Shown one piece after another: positions 34,725 through 42,922 of a stretch of 64,000 nucleotides of DNA (the first letter of the stretch is position 1; each line of letters opens with the position of its first letter). This DNA is from Pseudodesulfovibrio aespoeensis Aspo-2 (GTDB lineage: Bacteria > Desulfobacterota > Desulfovibrionia > Desulfovibrionales > Desulfovibrionaceae), in the NCBI RefSeq assembly GCF_000176915.2, contig NC_014844.1, positions 2,046,001 to 2,110,000 of the forward strand, read 5' to 3'. Both the position numbers and the translations under genes were made by a program. The notes beneath the pieces are model-generated. The model was given only the letters and a program-made list of their open reading frames with translations, made no database searches and had not been told where the DNA came from.

Positions 34725-37700
34725 ATGACAGACGATGCGCTCCGTGAAGAGCCCGCTACTGGCGTTACTAGCGATGAAGCCAAAGACCAATCCCGCGCCC
34801 GCGTCGCATCACTGATCGAGCGCTTCCGTCGGAACGAAGCCGACTATCGCGATGCCGGTTATAATGAGACTCAAGCGCGCACCGAGTTTATCACACCGCT
34901 GCTAGAAGCGTTCGGCTGGGATGTGCATAACCTTGGCGGCCAGCCGCTCATCTATCGCGAAGTAATCGAAGAGGCGACTGTCGAGGTAGGTGAAGAGCGG
35001 CTGACCAAGCGCCCGGACTATGAACTGCGTCTGGCGAGACAGCGCAAGTTGTTTTTAGAGGCCAAAAAACCGAGTGTTCGAATTGACCGTGATCGTGCCC
35101 CAGCATTCCAGACTCGGCGTTACGGGTACTCTGCTAGCTTGCCGATTGCTATTGTCACAAACTTTCATCAGCTCGTGGTATATGATTGTACACCTGTGCC
35201 GAACGAAACCGATGAAGCACATGTCGCACGACTTGAAATGTTCGGTTACGAAGAATTTGAAACACGCTTTGACGAATTGTGGTTATTACTTTCGCGGGAA
35301 AGCGTCTATTCGGGTACTTTTGATCAGCATTTTTCCGTCGATACAACACGCCATGGCGCGCAACAGTTTGATGATTTTTTCCTGAATCAAGTTCGCGACT
35401 GGCGGGTTCGCCTTGCGGCTGACATTCACAAGAACACCCCCGGTCTGAGTTCGGGAGAACTTACATATGCGGTGCAACTTTTCCTCTCTCGCATCGTATT
35501 CTTGCGTATTTGCGAAGACCGGGGAATCGAGAAGTACGAAAATCTAAAAAACCTTGACGGCCTAGCCACTTTCGACGGGTTGATGGATTCTTTGCGCCGT
35601 GCGGATCAGTTCTATGACTCTGGTTTGTTCCGACTGGTTGATAACGATCCGCTGGGCATTCGAATTAGCGATGATGTGCTACAAGGTATCATCGCTGAAC
35701 TATATTACCCTTTGAGCCCTTACACCTTCGCTGTCGTTGAGACCAAGGTGCTTGGAGAAATATATGAGCAGTTTCTCGGCGAAGTGATCATTGTAGCGGG
35801 TAGTACTATAGAAATCGAGAGCAAACCCGAAGTCCGAGAAAGCGGCGGCGTAGTGCCAACACCGAGCTTTATTGCCGATACTATTGTCGCCCGCACTCTC
35901 GGCCCTCTTCTGGCTGGCAAATCCCCGGAGGAGCTCCTACACTTCACTGTCGCTGATATATGTTGTGGCTCAGGGATATTCCTACTCTCGGCCTATGATT
36001 ACCTTCTTGGCCACTATTTGGATTGGTATGTCGCAGGCGGGCCAGGCAAACATGCCGGACGAACTATCTACCAGGTCGGGAAAAATCTTTGGCGACTGAC
36101 ATTCGATGAGAAGCGCCGTATCCTGCTCGCGCACATGCGCGGCGTGGATATAGACCCAAACGCGGTCGAAATCGCACAGTTCAGCTTGCTCCTTAAGCTG
36201 ATAGAGGATGAAAGCGAAGCGGCACTCGAAGAATATGTGCGGCGCATGAAACACGCTGCATTGCCAGCTCTTGATGATTATATACGCTGCGGCAACTCGC
36301 TAGTAAGCACAGCGGAGTGGGAAGCCGCCTGCGGGCCGCTGCCAGCAATGCTACACGATGCAATCAACCCCTTTGGCTGGGAAGAAGAATTTGCGGACGA
36401 GATGGCAGATGGTGGCTTTGACGTGGTAGTCGGAAACCCTCCCTACATCCGAATCCAGAATATGGTGGCCTACTCGGCTCAAGAAGTTGAATTCTACCAC
36501 ACTACTAACGCACCCTACAGCACCGCGCAGCAAGATAATTTTGACAAGTATGCACTGTTCATTGAACGTGCGCTCGGCTTGATCAAAGATAATGGACGTC
36601 TTGGTGTGATCGTGCCGAACAAATTCATGACGATCCGTTCGGGGCGCGCACTACGCGGCCTTCTGACACGTTCACCTATACTGGAATATATCGTTCATTT
36701 CGGGAGCAAGCAGGTCTTTGGGCAAGGCATAACAAACTACACTTGCATTCTGGTGATGGATCGTAGCGGCCACGAACAGGTTCGTGTCGAGCATGCTGGC
36801 AAGTTGGAGCAATGGCGCTACGGTCGACCGGGTGAGATATTGACAGTGCCGTCCACAGAACTAAGCGATGACCCCTGGGTATTCTGCCAAGAGGATGCTC
36901 GGTCGCTGTTCGCCCGTATTCAGGAAACTGTGCCGGGCAGGCTCCACGAGTTCGCCGACATCGAGGTGGGTGTACAGACCAGTGCTGATAAAATCTATCT
37001 CCTGCGAGAAGTTCGCAGCGATGCAAATAGTATCACGATACAATGGGATGAGCGCGAGTGGCAAATCGAGCGGGGGATTCTGCGCCCCTGCCTGCATGAC
37101 ACACCGCTCGATGGGTTTGGTCGACCTAAAGCCAATGCGTGGATGATCTTTCCCTACGAGATTGTAAACACTCCGTCAGGCAAGCTGCGGGCACGGCTGC
37201 TGCAGCCTGATGAAATGGGCGCGCTTTACCCGCAGTGCTGGGCATATTTGAACGCACGACGGGCGGAACTTGAACAGCGCAACATCACAGGCGGAGCTAA
37301 GGCTGAGCACCAATGGTATCAGTATGGTCGCTCACAGAGCTTGATCAAATTCGACCGGCCCAAAATCATTCTCCCGGTTCTCTCACGCGAAGCCCGCTAT
37401 GCCTATGATGAGACAAACACGATCATCACTGGTGGCGGAAACGGCCCTTACTATATGATCCGGGCTAAAGAAGGTGCCCCGTTTTCGACGCTGTACTTGT
37501 TGGCCATTCTGAACCATCCATTGTGCGAAGCAATGATCCGCACGAACACAAGTGTTTTCAGGGGCGGATATTATTCTCACGGCAAGCAATTTATTGAAGA
37601 TCTACCAATTCCGCTGTCGGAAGAAGAAAGGGTACTACGAGAAGTTGAAGAACAAGCTGAAGGCGTTGTAGCCGCAGTTGAAGCCCTCCGCGCGGCGCGG

Positions 37701-37835
37701 ACACCGCATGAGCGCACACGCCGTGATCGAGCCGCCAGAAATGCCAGGGCGCGGCTAGAGGGTTATATAGATGCTCTGTTCGGACTGAGTCACGAAGATG
37801 CGATAGTTGTTGATTCGGTACCGATTCCTTCTTGA
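34725..37835 (+). CDS. Type IIG restriction enzyme: nuclease-methyltransferase fusion (Eco57I-like)
   Basis: The protein has 1036 residues from ATG 34725 behind AGAGGAGC, two bases after the methyltransferase stop. The N-terminal PD-(D/E)XK nuclease reads Glu54 (ARTEFITPLLEAFGWD), Pro97-Asp98 (KRPDYELR) and Glu112-Ala-Lys114 (FLEAKKPS). A helical spacer follows, then the methyltransferase: motif X GGVVPTPSFIADTIV (about 374), motif I ADICCGSG (410-417), GVDIDPNAVEIAQ and catalytic NPPY (571-574). The last 350 residues are probably the target-recognition domain. One chain thus cuts and methylates, typically cutting at a fixed distance from an asymmetric site. All key residues are intact, so it should be active; the recognition sequence is unknown. 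Confidence 0.88.
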   Translation: MTDDALREEPATGVTSDEAKDQSRARVASLIERFRRNEADYRDAGYNETQARTEFITPLLEAFGWDVHNLGGQPLIYREVIEEATVEVGEERLTKRPDYELRLARQRKLFLEAKKPSVRIDRDRAPAFQTRRYGYSASLPIAIVTNFHQLVVYDCTPVPNETDEAHVARLEMFGYEEFETRFDELWLLLSRESVYSGTFDQHFSVDTTRHGAQQFDDFFLNQVRDWRVRLAADIHKNTPGLSSGELTYAVQLFLSRIVFLRICEDRGIEKYENLKNLDGLATFDGLMDSLRRADQFYDSGLFRLVDNDPLGIRISDDVLQGIIAELYYPLSPYTFAVVETKVLGEIYEQFLGEVIIVAGSTIEIESKPEVRESGGVVPTPSFIADTIVARTLGPLLAGKSPEELLHFTVADICCGSGIFLLSAYDYLLGHYLDWYVAGGPGKHAGRTIYQVGKNLWRLTFDEKRRILLAHMRGVDIDPNAVEIAQFSLLLKLIEDESEAALEEYVRRMKHAALPALDDYIRCGNSLVSTAEWEAACGPLPAMLHDAINPFGWEEEFADEMADGGFDVVVGNPPYIRIQNMVAYSAQEVEFYHTTNAPYSTAQQDNFDKYALFIERALGLIKDNGRLGVIVPNKFMTIRSGRALRGLLTRSPILEYIVHFGSKQVFGQGITNYTCILVMDRSGHEQVRVEHAGKLEQWRYGRPGEILTVPSTELSDDPWVFCQEDARSLFARIQETVPGRLHEFADIEVGVQTSADKIYLLREVRSDANSITIQWDEREWQIERGILRPCLHDTPLDGFGRPKANAWMIFPYEIVNTPSGKLRARLLQPDEMGALYPQCWAYLNARRAELEQRNITGGAKAEHQWYQYGRSQSLIKFDRPKIILPVLSREARYAYDETNTIITGGGNGPYYMIRAKEGAPFSTLYLLAILNHPLCEAMIRTNTSVFRGGYYSHGKQFIEDLPIPLSEEERVLREVEEQAEGVVAAVEALRAARTPHERTRRDRAARNARARLEGYIDALFGLSHEDAIVVDSVPIPS

Positions 37836-38113
37836 AAAATAGCGGCACAATCACATTGAGAAATGAAAACTATGGCTTAATCGCAGCACAGTCTTCTATA
37901 ATAACGGGATGATTCGAGCGTGACAGGTGACACTCTCGCCCCAAAATAGAGAGGCATTCTGTTCTTTCGTAAATAGGGCGAGCGGTAGGAAAGCTACACT
38001 TGCCTTCAAAGGGCTACCTCACTCATTTATGTGTAAAGTATTTTTTTAGAGATTCTCCCTATGGTCCTCCATATTTCTAAGGATTGTATGCCATGACCGG
38101 GCAATATCCGCCA

Positions 38114-39032
38114 TCACCGCTCCCGGCCCAACAGTCTTTCGTTGATCTTCTTGACGGCAAGTTCATGCACCCGGAGTTGCCGGAAGGTGGCCTTCTTGGC
38201 TTCAACCGGTATGTTCGTCTTGCGGAGATCGTCTTTGAGGAATTGGGTAAGCTCTCGCTGGAACGCCTCCCCCTGCTCGGTGACCTTGGTAATGAGATTG
38301 TGATCCAGGCGCATGTCAAGCGGGGCCTTCTGCTTCTGGGATTTCTCGAACCCCTCATTCAGTTGTTTCATCTTGTCGTCGAAGTAGTTCACGGTCGCCG
38401 TGATCGCCAACTCTGGCTTGATCTCCTTCTTTTCGAGGTCGCGCCCAAACCGCCGGATCAGATTGAACGCCTCCAGCCTGTCCCGGTCCTTGAGGCTCGA
38501 ATCATTCTTGGCCTGCTCCCGCAGGGTGTTCAGGGCCTTGGCCTGTTGCCCCTGGAATTTGGTGACATGGACCTTGGGGTTGCTCCTGGATAGAGCGCGT
38601 TCAAACTGCCGTTGCTCTTTTTCCATCCGCTCCAGGACGATCTTCACTCGATTGAGCGTGTCCGGCTTCGGTCCCTTCATGTTCGAGTGACGGGCCTTGC
38701 GTTTCGCTGGTTCCCGCGTGGCGGCATGGGCAAGCCCTCTGTTGGTCAACTCCTGGGCCAAGGTTTGCCTGACCTCAAGCAATTGGGCCGGGCCGAGCCG
38801 AAGCTTTTTCGCCTCCTTGTCTGTGTTGGTCGTTTTGACCACCACATGGACGTGCGGGTATTTGCCGTCCTGGTGGACTCCCAAGGCATACTTGAATCCC
38901 TGTTCACCAAAGTGTTTCTCGGCGGTCGCCCTAGCTGCTATGAGCGTGTGCTTGAGGTTGCTGCTCGTGATTTCGGCCTTGGCCGAAAGAACCAGGTGCA
39001 CGGCATGGCGCGGCGATTTCTGCGATTGGGAA
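38114..39032 (-). pseudogene. Relaxase (MobA/VirD2-type) truncated by an IS element
   Basis: The reading frame runs from the IS boundary at 39032 to the TGA at 38114. The segment RRAMHLVLSAKAE...ALGVHQDGKYPHVHVVVKTTN contains the metal-binding His cluster (relaxase motif III, HVHVVVK). The preceding motif I with the nicking tyrosine is missing, because the IS3-family element sits there and the DNA beyond its far end does not encode it. A long helical, Lys/Glu/Gln-rich C-terminal part (about 220 residues) is intact. Relaxases nick oriT to start conjugative transfer; this copy cannot. It shows that the island was once mobilisable. Confidence 0.8.
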
Positions 39033-39902
39033 TGTAAAGTCCCCTTTCATAGGGCCAGTTAACGGTAGAGACTCCCGACAGTTTTCGGGGGGGTTGCCCA
39101 GAGGGCAGGGGGTACCCCCTGCCCTCTGGGCAGCAAAATTTATCGGCGACATATTCCCCAGGGATTCATGAGGACGTCCCTCGTTGTACTCACGGATAAA
39201 GTCCTCCGTAATGGCCCGAACTTCGCTCAGGCTGTTGAACACGTACAAATCAAGCACTTCTTCTCTGTAGGTCCGGTTGAACCGCTCGATGTATGAGTTC
39301 TGGGTGGGCTTGCCAGGCTGAATGAACTCCAGATTCACGCCATGCGATTCTGCCCAGGCCGCCATGACAGTCCCCGAGAACTCCGGACCATTGTCCATTC
39401 GCAACCTTTCGGGATAGCAGCCACGCTCTTCGGCGACCCGATCCAGCACCCTTACCACTCTTCCTGCTGGCATATTGGTATCGATTTCCACGGCCAAGGC
39501 CTCACGGTTGTAATCATCTACAGCGTTGAAAGTCCTGAAGACGCGACCGCTGTAAAGGGTGTCCCGCATGAAATCGATCGACCAGCAATGGTTTGGCGCA
39601 AGCGGCTGGGCCACTGCCGTCCGAGAGGCTTGCGGAAGCCGCTTCTTGGCCTTGCGCTTCAGGTTCATTTTCAAGAGGCAGTAAACCCTCCAAACCTTCT
39701 TGTGGTTCCAGGGCTTGCCCTGCTGTCGAAGGACGTTGAAAAGTTTACTGAAGCCCCATGTAGGCTTTTTCTCGGCCAGTTCAGTCAAGGCTGCGATGAC
39801 ATCGCTATCGTCCCGCGGGTGCGGCTTGTAGGCGTAGTAGCTCCTACTGATGCCCATGGCCGCGCAGGCCTTGCGCGAGCTCAGCTCAAACGCGTTGACC
39901 AT
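38931..39902 (-). CDS. IS3-family transposase OrfB (DDE integrase domain)
   Basis: The 323-residue frame carries the DDE catalytic core: first Asp in HCWSIDFMRD, second Asp in RLRMDNGPEF, and Glu in NSYIERFNRTYREEV. An N-terminal HTH_21-like region is also present (SRSYYAYKPHPRDDSDVIAALTEL). Expression is expected as an OrfAB fusion by frameshifting from orfA near the A8 run at about 39940-39950. The frame has no stop inside the IS: it passes the left terminal repeat at 39033 and ends about 100 bases into the relaxase remnant, adding some 34 foreign residues. A 38-bp palindrome lies in its 3' end. Activity is therefore uncertain. Confidence 0.85.
   Translation of the reverse strand: MVNAFELSSRKACAAMGISRSYYAYKPHPRDDSDVIAALTELAEKKPTWGFSKLFNVLRQQGKPWNHKKVWRVYCLLKMNLKRKAKKRLPQASRTAVAQPLAPNHCWSIDFMRDTLYSGRVFRTFNAVDDYNREALAVEIDTNMPAGRVVRVLDRVAEERGCYPERLRMDNGPEFSGTVMAAWAESHGVNLEFIQPGKPTQNSYIERFNRTYREEVLDLYVFNSLSEVRAITEDFIREYNEGRPHESLGNMSPINFAAQRAGGTPCPLGNPPENCRESLPLTGPMKGDFTFPIAEIAAPCRAPGSFGQGRNHEQQPQAHAHSS
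39095..39132. repeat. Perfect 38-bp palindrome inside the IS element
   Basis: The half-site TGCCCAGAGGGCAGGGGGT is followed directly by its exact reverse complement, centred on GGTACC with no loop. It lies in the 3' part of orfB, close to the left IS end. It would form a very stable hairpin or cruciform. Confidence 0.9.
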
Positions 39903-39934
39903 GTGCGTGACAACTTCCTTGCGTTGAACTGGCC

Positions 39935-40201
39935 TCAGAGTTTTTTTTCGATTACATCCTTGAGCGCCATGTTTTCCAGGCTGAGGTCGGCGAACATCTG
40001 CTTGAGCTTACGGTTCTCCGCTTCGAGATCCTTCATCCGTTGGATATCGGATGCCTCCATGCCGCCATACTTTGACTTCCACTTGTAGTACGTGGCGCTG
40101 CTCACGCCGTGCTCGCGGCAGACATCGACGACAGTCCGTCCGCCTTCCACTGCCTTCAGGATCTTGACGATCTGGTACTCACTGAACTTCGATTTACGCA
40201 T
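39935..40201 (-). CDS. IS3-family transposase OrfA (HTH)
   Basis: The 88-residue protein starts MRKSKFSEYQIVKILKAVEGG and has the transposase-8 helix-turn-helix (VDVCREHGVSSATYYKWKSKYG). A leucine-zipper-like tail follows (MKDLEAENRKLKQMFADLSLEN). The gene ends in IEKKL on an eight-A run, the usual place for programmed -1 frameshifting into orfB. It binds the IS ends. Confidence 0.9.
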   Translation of the reverse strand: MRKSKFSEYQIVKILKAVEGGRTVVDVCREHGVSSATYYKWKSKYGGMEASDIQRMKDLEAENRKLKQMFADLSLENMALKDVIEKKL

Positions 40202-40476
40202 ACAAAACTCCTGTCCCATTTTGGGCCAGAAGTCTCTACTTGGCAATGGACCTAGTTTACGGGGACTTTACAAGTGGCCTCTGGGCTCTTGATAACCACG
40301 AGTTTCGGATGTAGATGTCGTTTCCGCGAGCCTCACACGGTTTTTTTTGGGCGGGCAATGCCTGAAATCGAGCCTGTGAGATACGGACTGGGGTTGCGTT
40401 GTGGCGGTCCCCGGCTTGCGGCTCGAATGGGACGTGTTTCGGGTCTCTCACCCCGCATGGAGCGAGTCAGGACGTA

Positions 40477-41931
40477 ATGCTTTTTAATTCAGTCGGTTTT
40501 GTGGCGTTTTTCCTGGCAACGGCCTGGTTGCATTTTGTTGTTCCCCGCAGGTTCAGCTGGATTCCCCTGCTCGCGGCAAGCTATTTCTTTTACATGTCAT
40601 GGAAGGTGGAATTCGCCTTTCTGCTCCTCGCCTCCACCCTGGTCAACTATGTCGGGGCCATGCGCATGTCCGCGCTCCCGACCAAGGCAGGGCGAAAGAA
40701 GTACCTCCTGATCTGCCTGTTCTTCAATGTGGGACTGCTCGGCGTCTTCAAGTATTTCGACTTCTTCAGCCGCTCCCTGGTTGAGATGTTCCGCGCCGGG
40801 GACATCGCCCTTGACCCGCCGCTGCTCAACCTGCTGCTGCCAGTGGGCATATCCTTTTTCACGTTCCAGGTTACGAGCTATGTGATCGATGTCTATGAAG
40901 ATCGAATCCAGGCCGAACGCCATGCAGGCCGCTTTGCCCTGTTCGTGGCCTTCTGGCCGCAGTTGCTCGCCGGTCCCATAAACCGGGCCGCACTGCTCAT
41001 GCCGCAGCTCAGGGAGGAGCACGCCTTTCAATACCGTCGGGTTGTGGACGGGCTGCAACGCATGCTCTGGGGACTCTTCAAGAAAACGGTCATCGCCGAC
41101 ACCCTCGCCCTGCACGTCAACCATATTTTTGACCACGCCGGCGAATCGCACGGGCTTCCGGTCGTCTTTGGCGTGTTGTTCTACACCATCCAGATATATT
41201 GTGATTTTTCGGGCTATACCGATGTGGCCCTGGGCGCGGCGCAGATCATGGGATTCACCCTGACCGAGAATTTCGACCGGCCCTATTTTTCACGCTCGGT
41301 CCGCGAGTTCTGGCAGCGGTGGCACATCTCGCTGTCCACCTGGTTCAGGGATTATGTCTACTTCCCCCTGGGCGGCAACCGGGTGGCTGCGTGGCGCTGG
41401 CATTGCAACATAGTGATCACCTTCCTCCTTTCCGGCCTGTGGCACGGGGCCGGGTGGACATTCGTCATCTGGGGAGGCCTGCACGGAGTCCTTCTGGTGC
41501 TGGAGAACATGACCGGGGGATTTCAGAAAAAACTGGCCGACCGGCTTGCTCCGGCCCGCGACTCATTCCTGAACACCGCCATTCAGGTGGGCCTGACAAT
41601 GGCACTGGTCAGCCTGGCCTGGGTCTTCTTCCGGGCCAACTCCGTCGGGCAAGCCGTGACCGTCATCAGCAGCATGGTCCCCATCGATGCCCAAGGCGGT
41701 CTCTCCGGGTGGAACCCGGCGATCCTTGGCGTGCGGACCTTCCTCTTTCACCTGTTTCTGGTCCTTTTCCTTGTGGGCGTGGAACTCACCGGCCAACCCG
41801 GCACGCTCCGGGCACGGGTGGCCCTCTGGCCGCTTCCGGCGCGCTGGTCGCTCTATGTGGCCGGGGTCTGGGCCGTAGGCATTTCAACCGCGTTCGGCGT
41901 GCACCAGGAATTCATCTATTTTCAATTTTAG
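40477..41931 (+). CDS. MBOAT-family O-acyltransferase (AlgI-like)
   Basis: The protein has 484 residues from ATG 40477 (CAGGAC upstream). It has ten or more transmembrane helices and the MBOAT signature: LNLLLPVGISFFTFQVTSYVIDVYEDRI, the region CDFSGYTDVALGAAQIMG, the REFWQRWHISLSTWFRDYVYFPLGGNR block and the invariant His in LSGLWHGAGWTF. AlgI-like members move acetyl groups across the inner membrane for O-acetylation of exported polysaccharides such as alginate. Its SGNH partner is encoded 19 bases downstream. The island ends upstream, and base use here is again host-like. Confidence 0.9.
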   Translation: MLFNSVGFVAFFLATAWLHFVVPRRFSWIPLLAASYFFYMSWKVEFAFLLLASTLVNYVGAMRMSALPTKAGRKKYLLICLFFNVGLLGVFKYFDFFSRSLVEMFRAGDIALDPPLLNLLLPVGISFFTFQVTSYVIDVYEDRIQAERHAGRFALFVAFWPQLLAGPINRAALLMPQLREEHAFQYRRVVDGLQRMLWGLFKKTVIADTLALHVNHIFDHAGESHGLPVVFGVLFYTIQIYCDFSGYTDVALGAAQIMGFTLTENFDRPYFSRSVREFWQRWHISLSTWFRDYVYFPLGGNRVAAWRWHCNIVITFLLSGLWHGAGWTFVIWGGLHGVLLVLENMTGGFQKKLADRLAPARDSFLNTAIQVGLTMALVSLAWVFFRANSVGQAVTVISSMVPIDAQGGLSGWNPAILGVRTFLFHLFLVLFLVGVELTGQPGTLRARVALWPLPARWSLYVAGVWAVGISTAFGVHQEFIYFQF

Positions 41932-41950
41932 CCGGATCAGTCTGGAATGT

Positions 41951-42916
41951 ATGCGATTCATGCCTAATACTGACATACTGCGGTTCCTCCTCAAGGGAGT
42001 GGTCTTCGCCGCACTGAACGGAATGATCCTGGTCGGCCTGCTCCGTTTCTTTTCCGGGCAGCACCGGGATATCCGGCTTTCCTATGCCCAGAGCGAATCC
42101 AACCTCCTGACCACCGGCGGCAACGATCATTACGGGGCGGTCCTGCTCGGCACGTCAAGGGGACGTGTCCTGTCCCGCGATGGCAACCACCAGCAACTGG
42201 AACGGATTCTCGGTCGCCGCGTGGCCAATCTGTCAAAGGGCGGGGGCGGCGGACTCATGCCTGCCTATCTCCACCTTTCCCATTTCTTTGACCGTGGAAA
42301 CAGGACGGACCACGTGGTCTATCTGGTCGATCCCTGGGTGTTCTTCTCGGAAATCAACAATGAAGAAAATGACTTTTTCCTGAGAGACGAGCCTTTTGAA
42401 CTGAACATCCTGGGGAAGCTGATCCGTGGAGGCTATCCGACAAACCGGATTTACTCCTATCTGCAAATGATCATGGTCACAGACTGGGAAGGGGTTTCCC
42501 GGTATGCCGCGCCGGGATTGACCGATGGCACGCTCCGGCAGATCGACCCGATGACAATGGAAAATGCCCGGCAGCATTACCTCTCGAAATATGACCTGCG
42601 CAATTTCGCGAAATACAGCCGGTACGTGGAACGCATCAACGATCTGGTCATACAAAACGGCGCTGACGTGACCTACATAATGGTCCCGATTCTCATGCCT
42701 GATTTCCCCGGCGCAGAGGAGGTTGACCAGCTCCTGACCCAGGTCGCGGCACGGACCGAGGGCGTCACCTATTACAACTGCATCTCGGCCATGCATGATC
42801 GGCGCTTTTTTTATGACCACATGCATTTCAACCGGGACGGCATTGCGCTCTTTGCCGAGAAGGTTCTTCTGCCCGCACTCCAGGGAGAGGCCCCGATCCT
42901 GGCCGGCTGTCGCTAG
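41951..42916 (+). CDS. SGNH-hydrolase-like partner of the acyltransferase (AlgJ/AlgX-like)
   Basis: This 321-residue protein has an N-terminal membrane anchor (LLKGVVFAALNGMILVGLLRFF), placing the rest in the periplasm. Two SGNH elements are seen: the nucleophile loop VLLGTSRGRVL (Ser in GTS) and the C-terminal DHMHFNRDG with an Asp-x2-His arrangement. AlgJ/AlgX/PatB-type partners take the acetyl group from MBOAT proteins and place it on the polymer. ATG 41960 is an alternative start. It forms a two-gene operon with the MBOAT gene and converges on the lipoprotein gene, six bases apart. Confidence 0.75.
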   Translation: MRFMPNTDILRFLLKGVVFAALNGMILVGLLRFFSGQHRDIRLSYAQSESNLLTTGGNDHYGAVLLGTSRGRVLSRDGNHQQLERILGRRVANLSKGGGGGLMPAYLHLSHFFDRGNRTDHVVYLVDPWVFFSEINNEENDFFLRDEPFELNILGKLIRGGYPTNRIYSYLQMIMVTDWEGVSRYAAPGLTDGTLRQIDPMTMENARQHYLSKYDLRNFAKYSRYVERINDLVIQNGADVTYIMVPILMPDFPGAEEVDQLLTQVAARTEGVTYYNCISAMHDRRFFYDHMHFNRDGIALFAEKVLLPALQGEAPILAGCR

Positions 42917-42922
42917 GGAGGA

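Larger units (their letters stand above)
39033..40272 (-). mobile_element. IS3-family insertion sequence (about 1.24 kb)
   Basis: The terminal inverted repeats start TGTAAAGTCCCC at both ends (left at 39033; right end reads GGGGACTTTACA, ending at 40272). Inside are orfA and orfB of an IS3-family transposase on the minus strand. I see no matching 3-5 bp target duplication in the flanks (left ...GGGAA, right AGTGG...), which suggests a deletion or recombination after insertion. The element cuts the relaxase gene and marks the right edge of the island. Confidence 0.85.

Noticed and set aside
32670-37835. Possible BREX, DISARM or other multi-gene defence system around the methyltransferases
   Set aside because: No PglZ, BrxL, DrmA-type helicase or similar partner is nearby; the two genes are explained by an Eco57I-like restriction-modification pair.
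30700-40476. Direct repeat of the tRNA-Pro 3' end as an attachment site at the far island edge
   Set aside because: I looked for the CCTCTCATCCCGACCA end sequence in the region around 40273-40476 and did not find a convincing copy.
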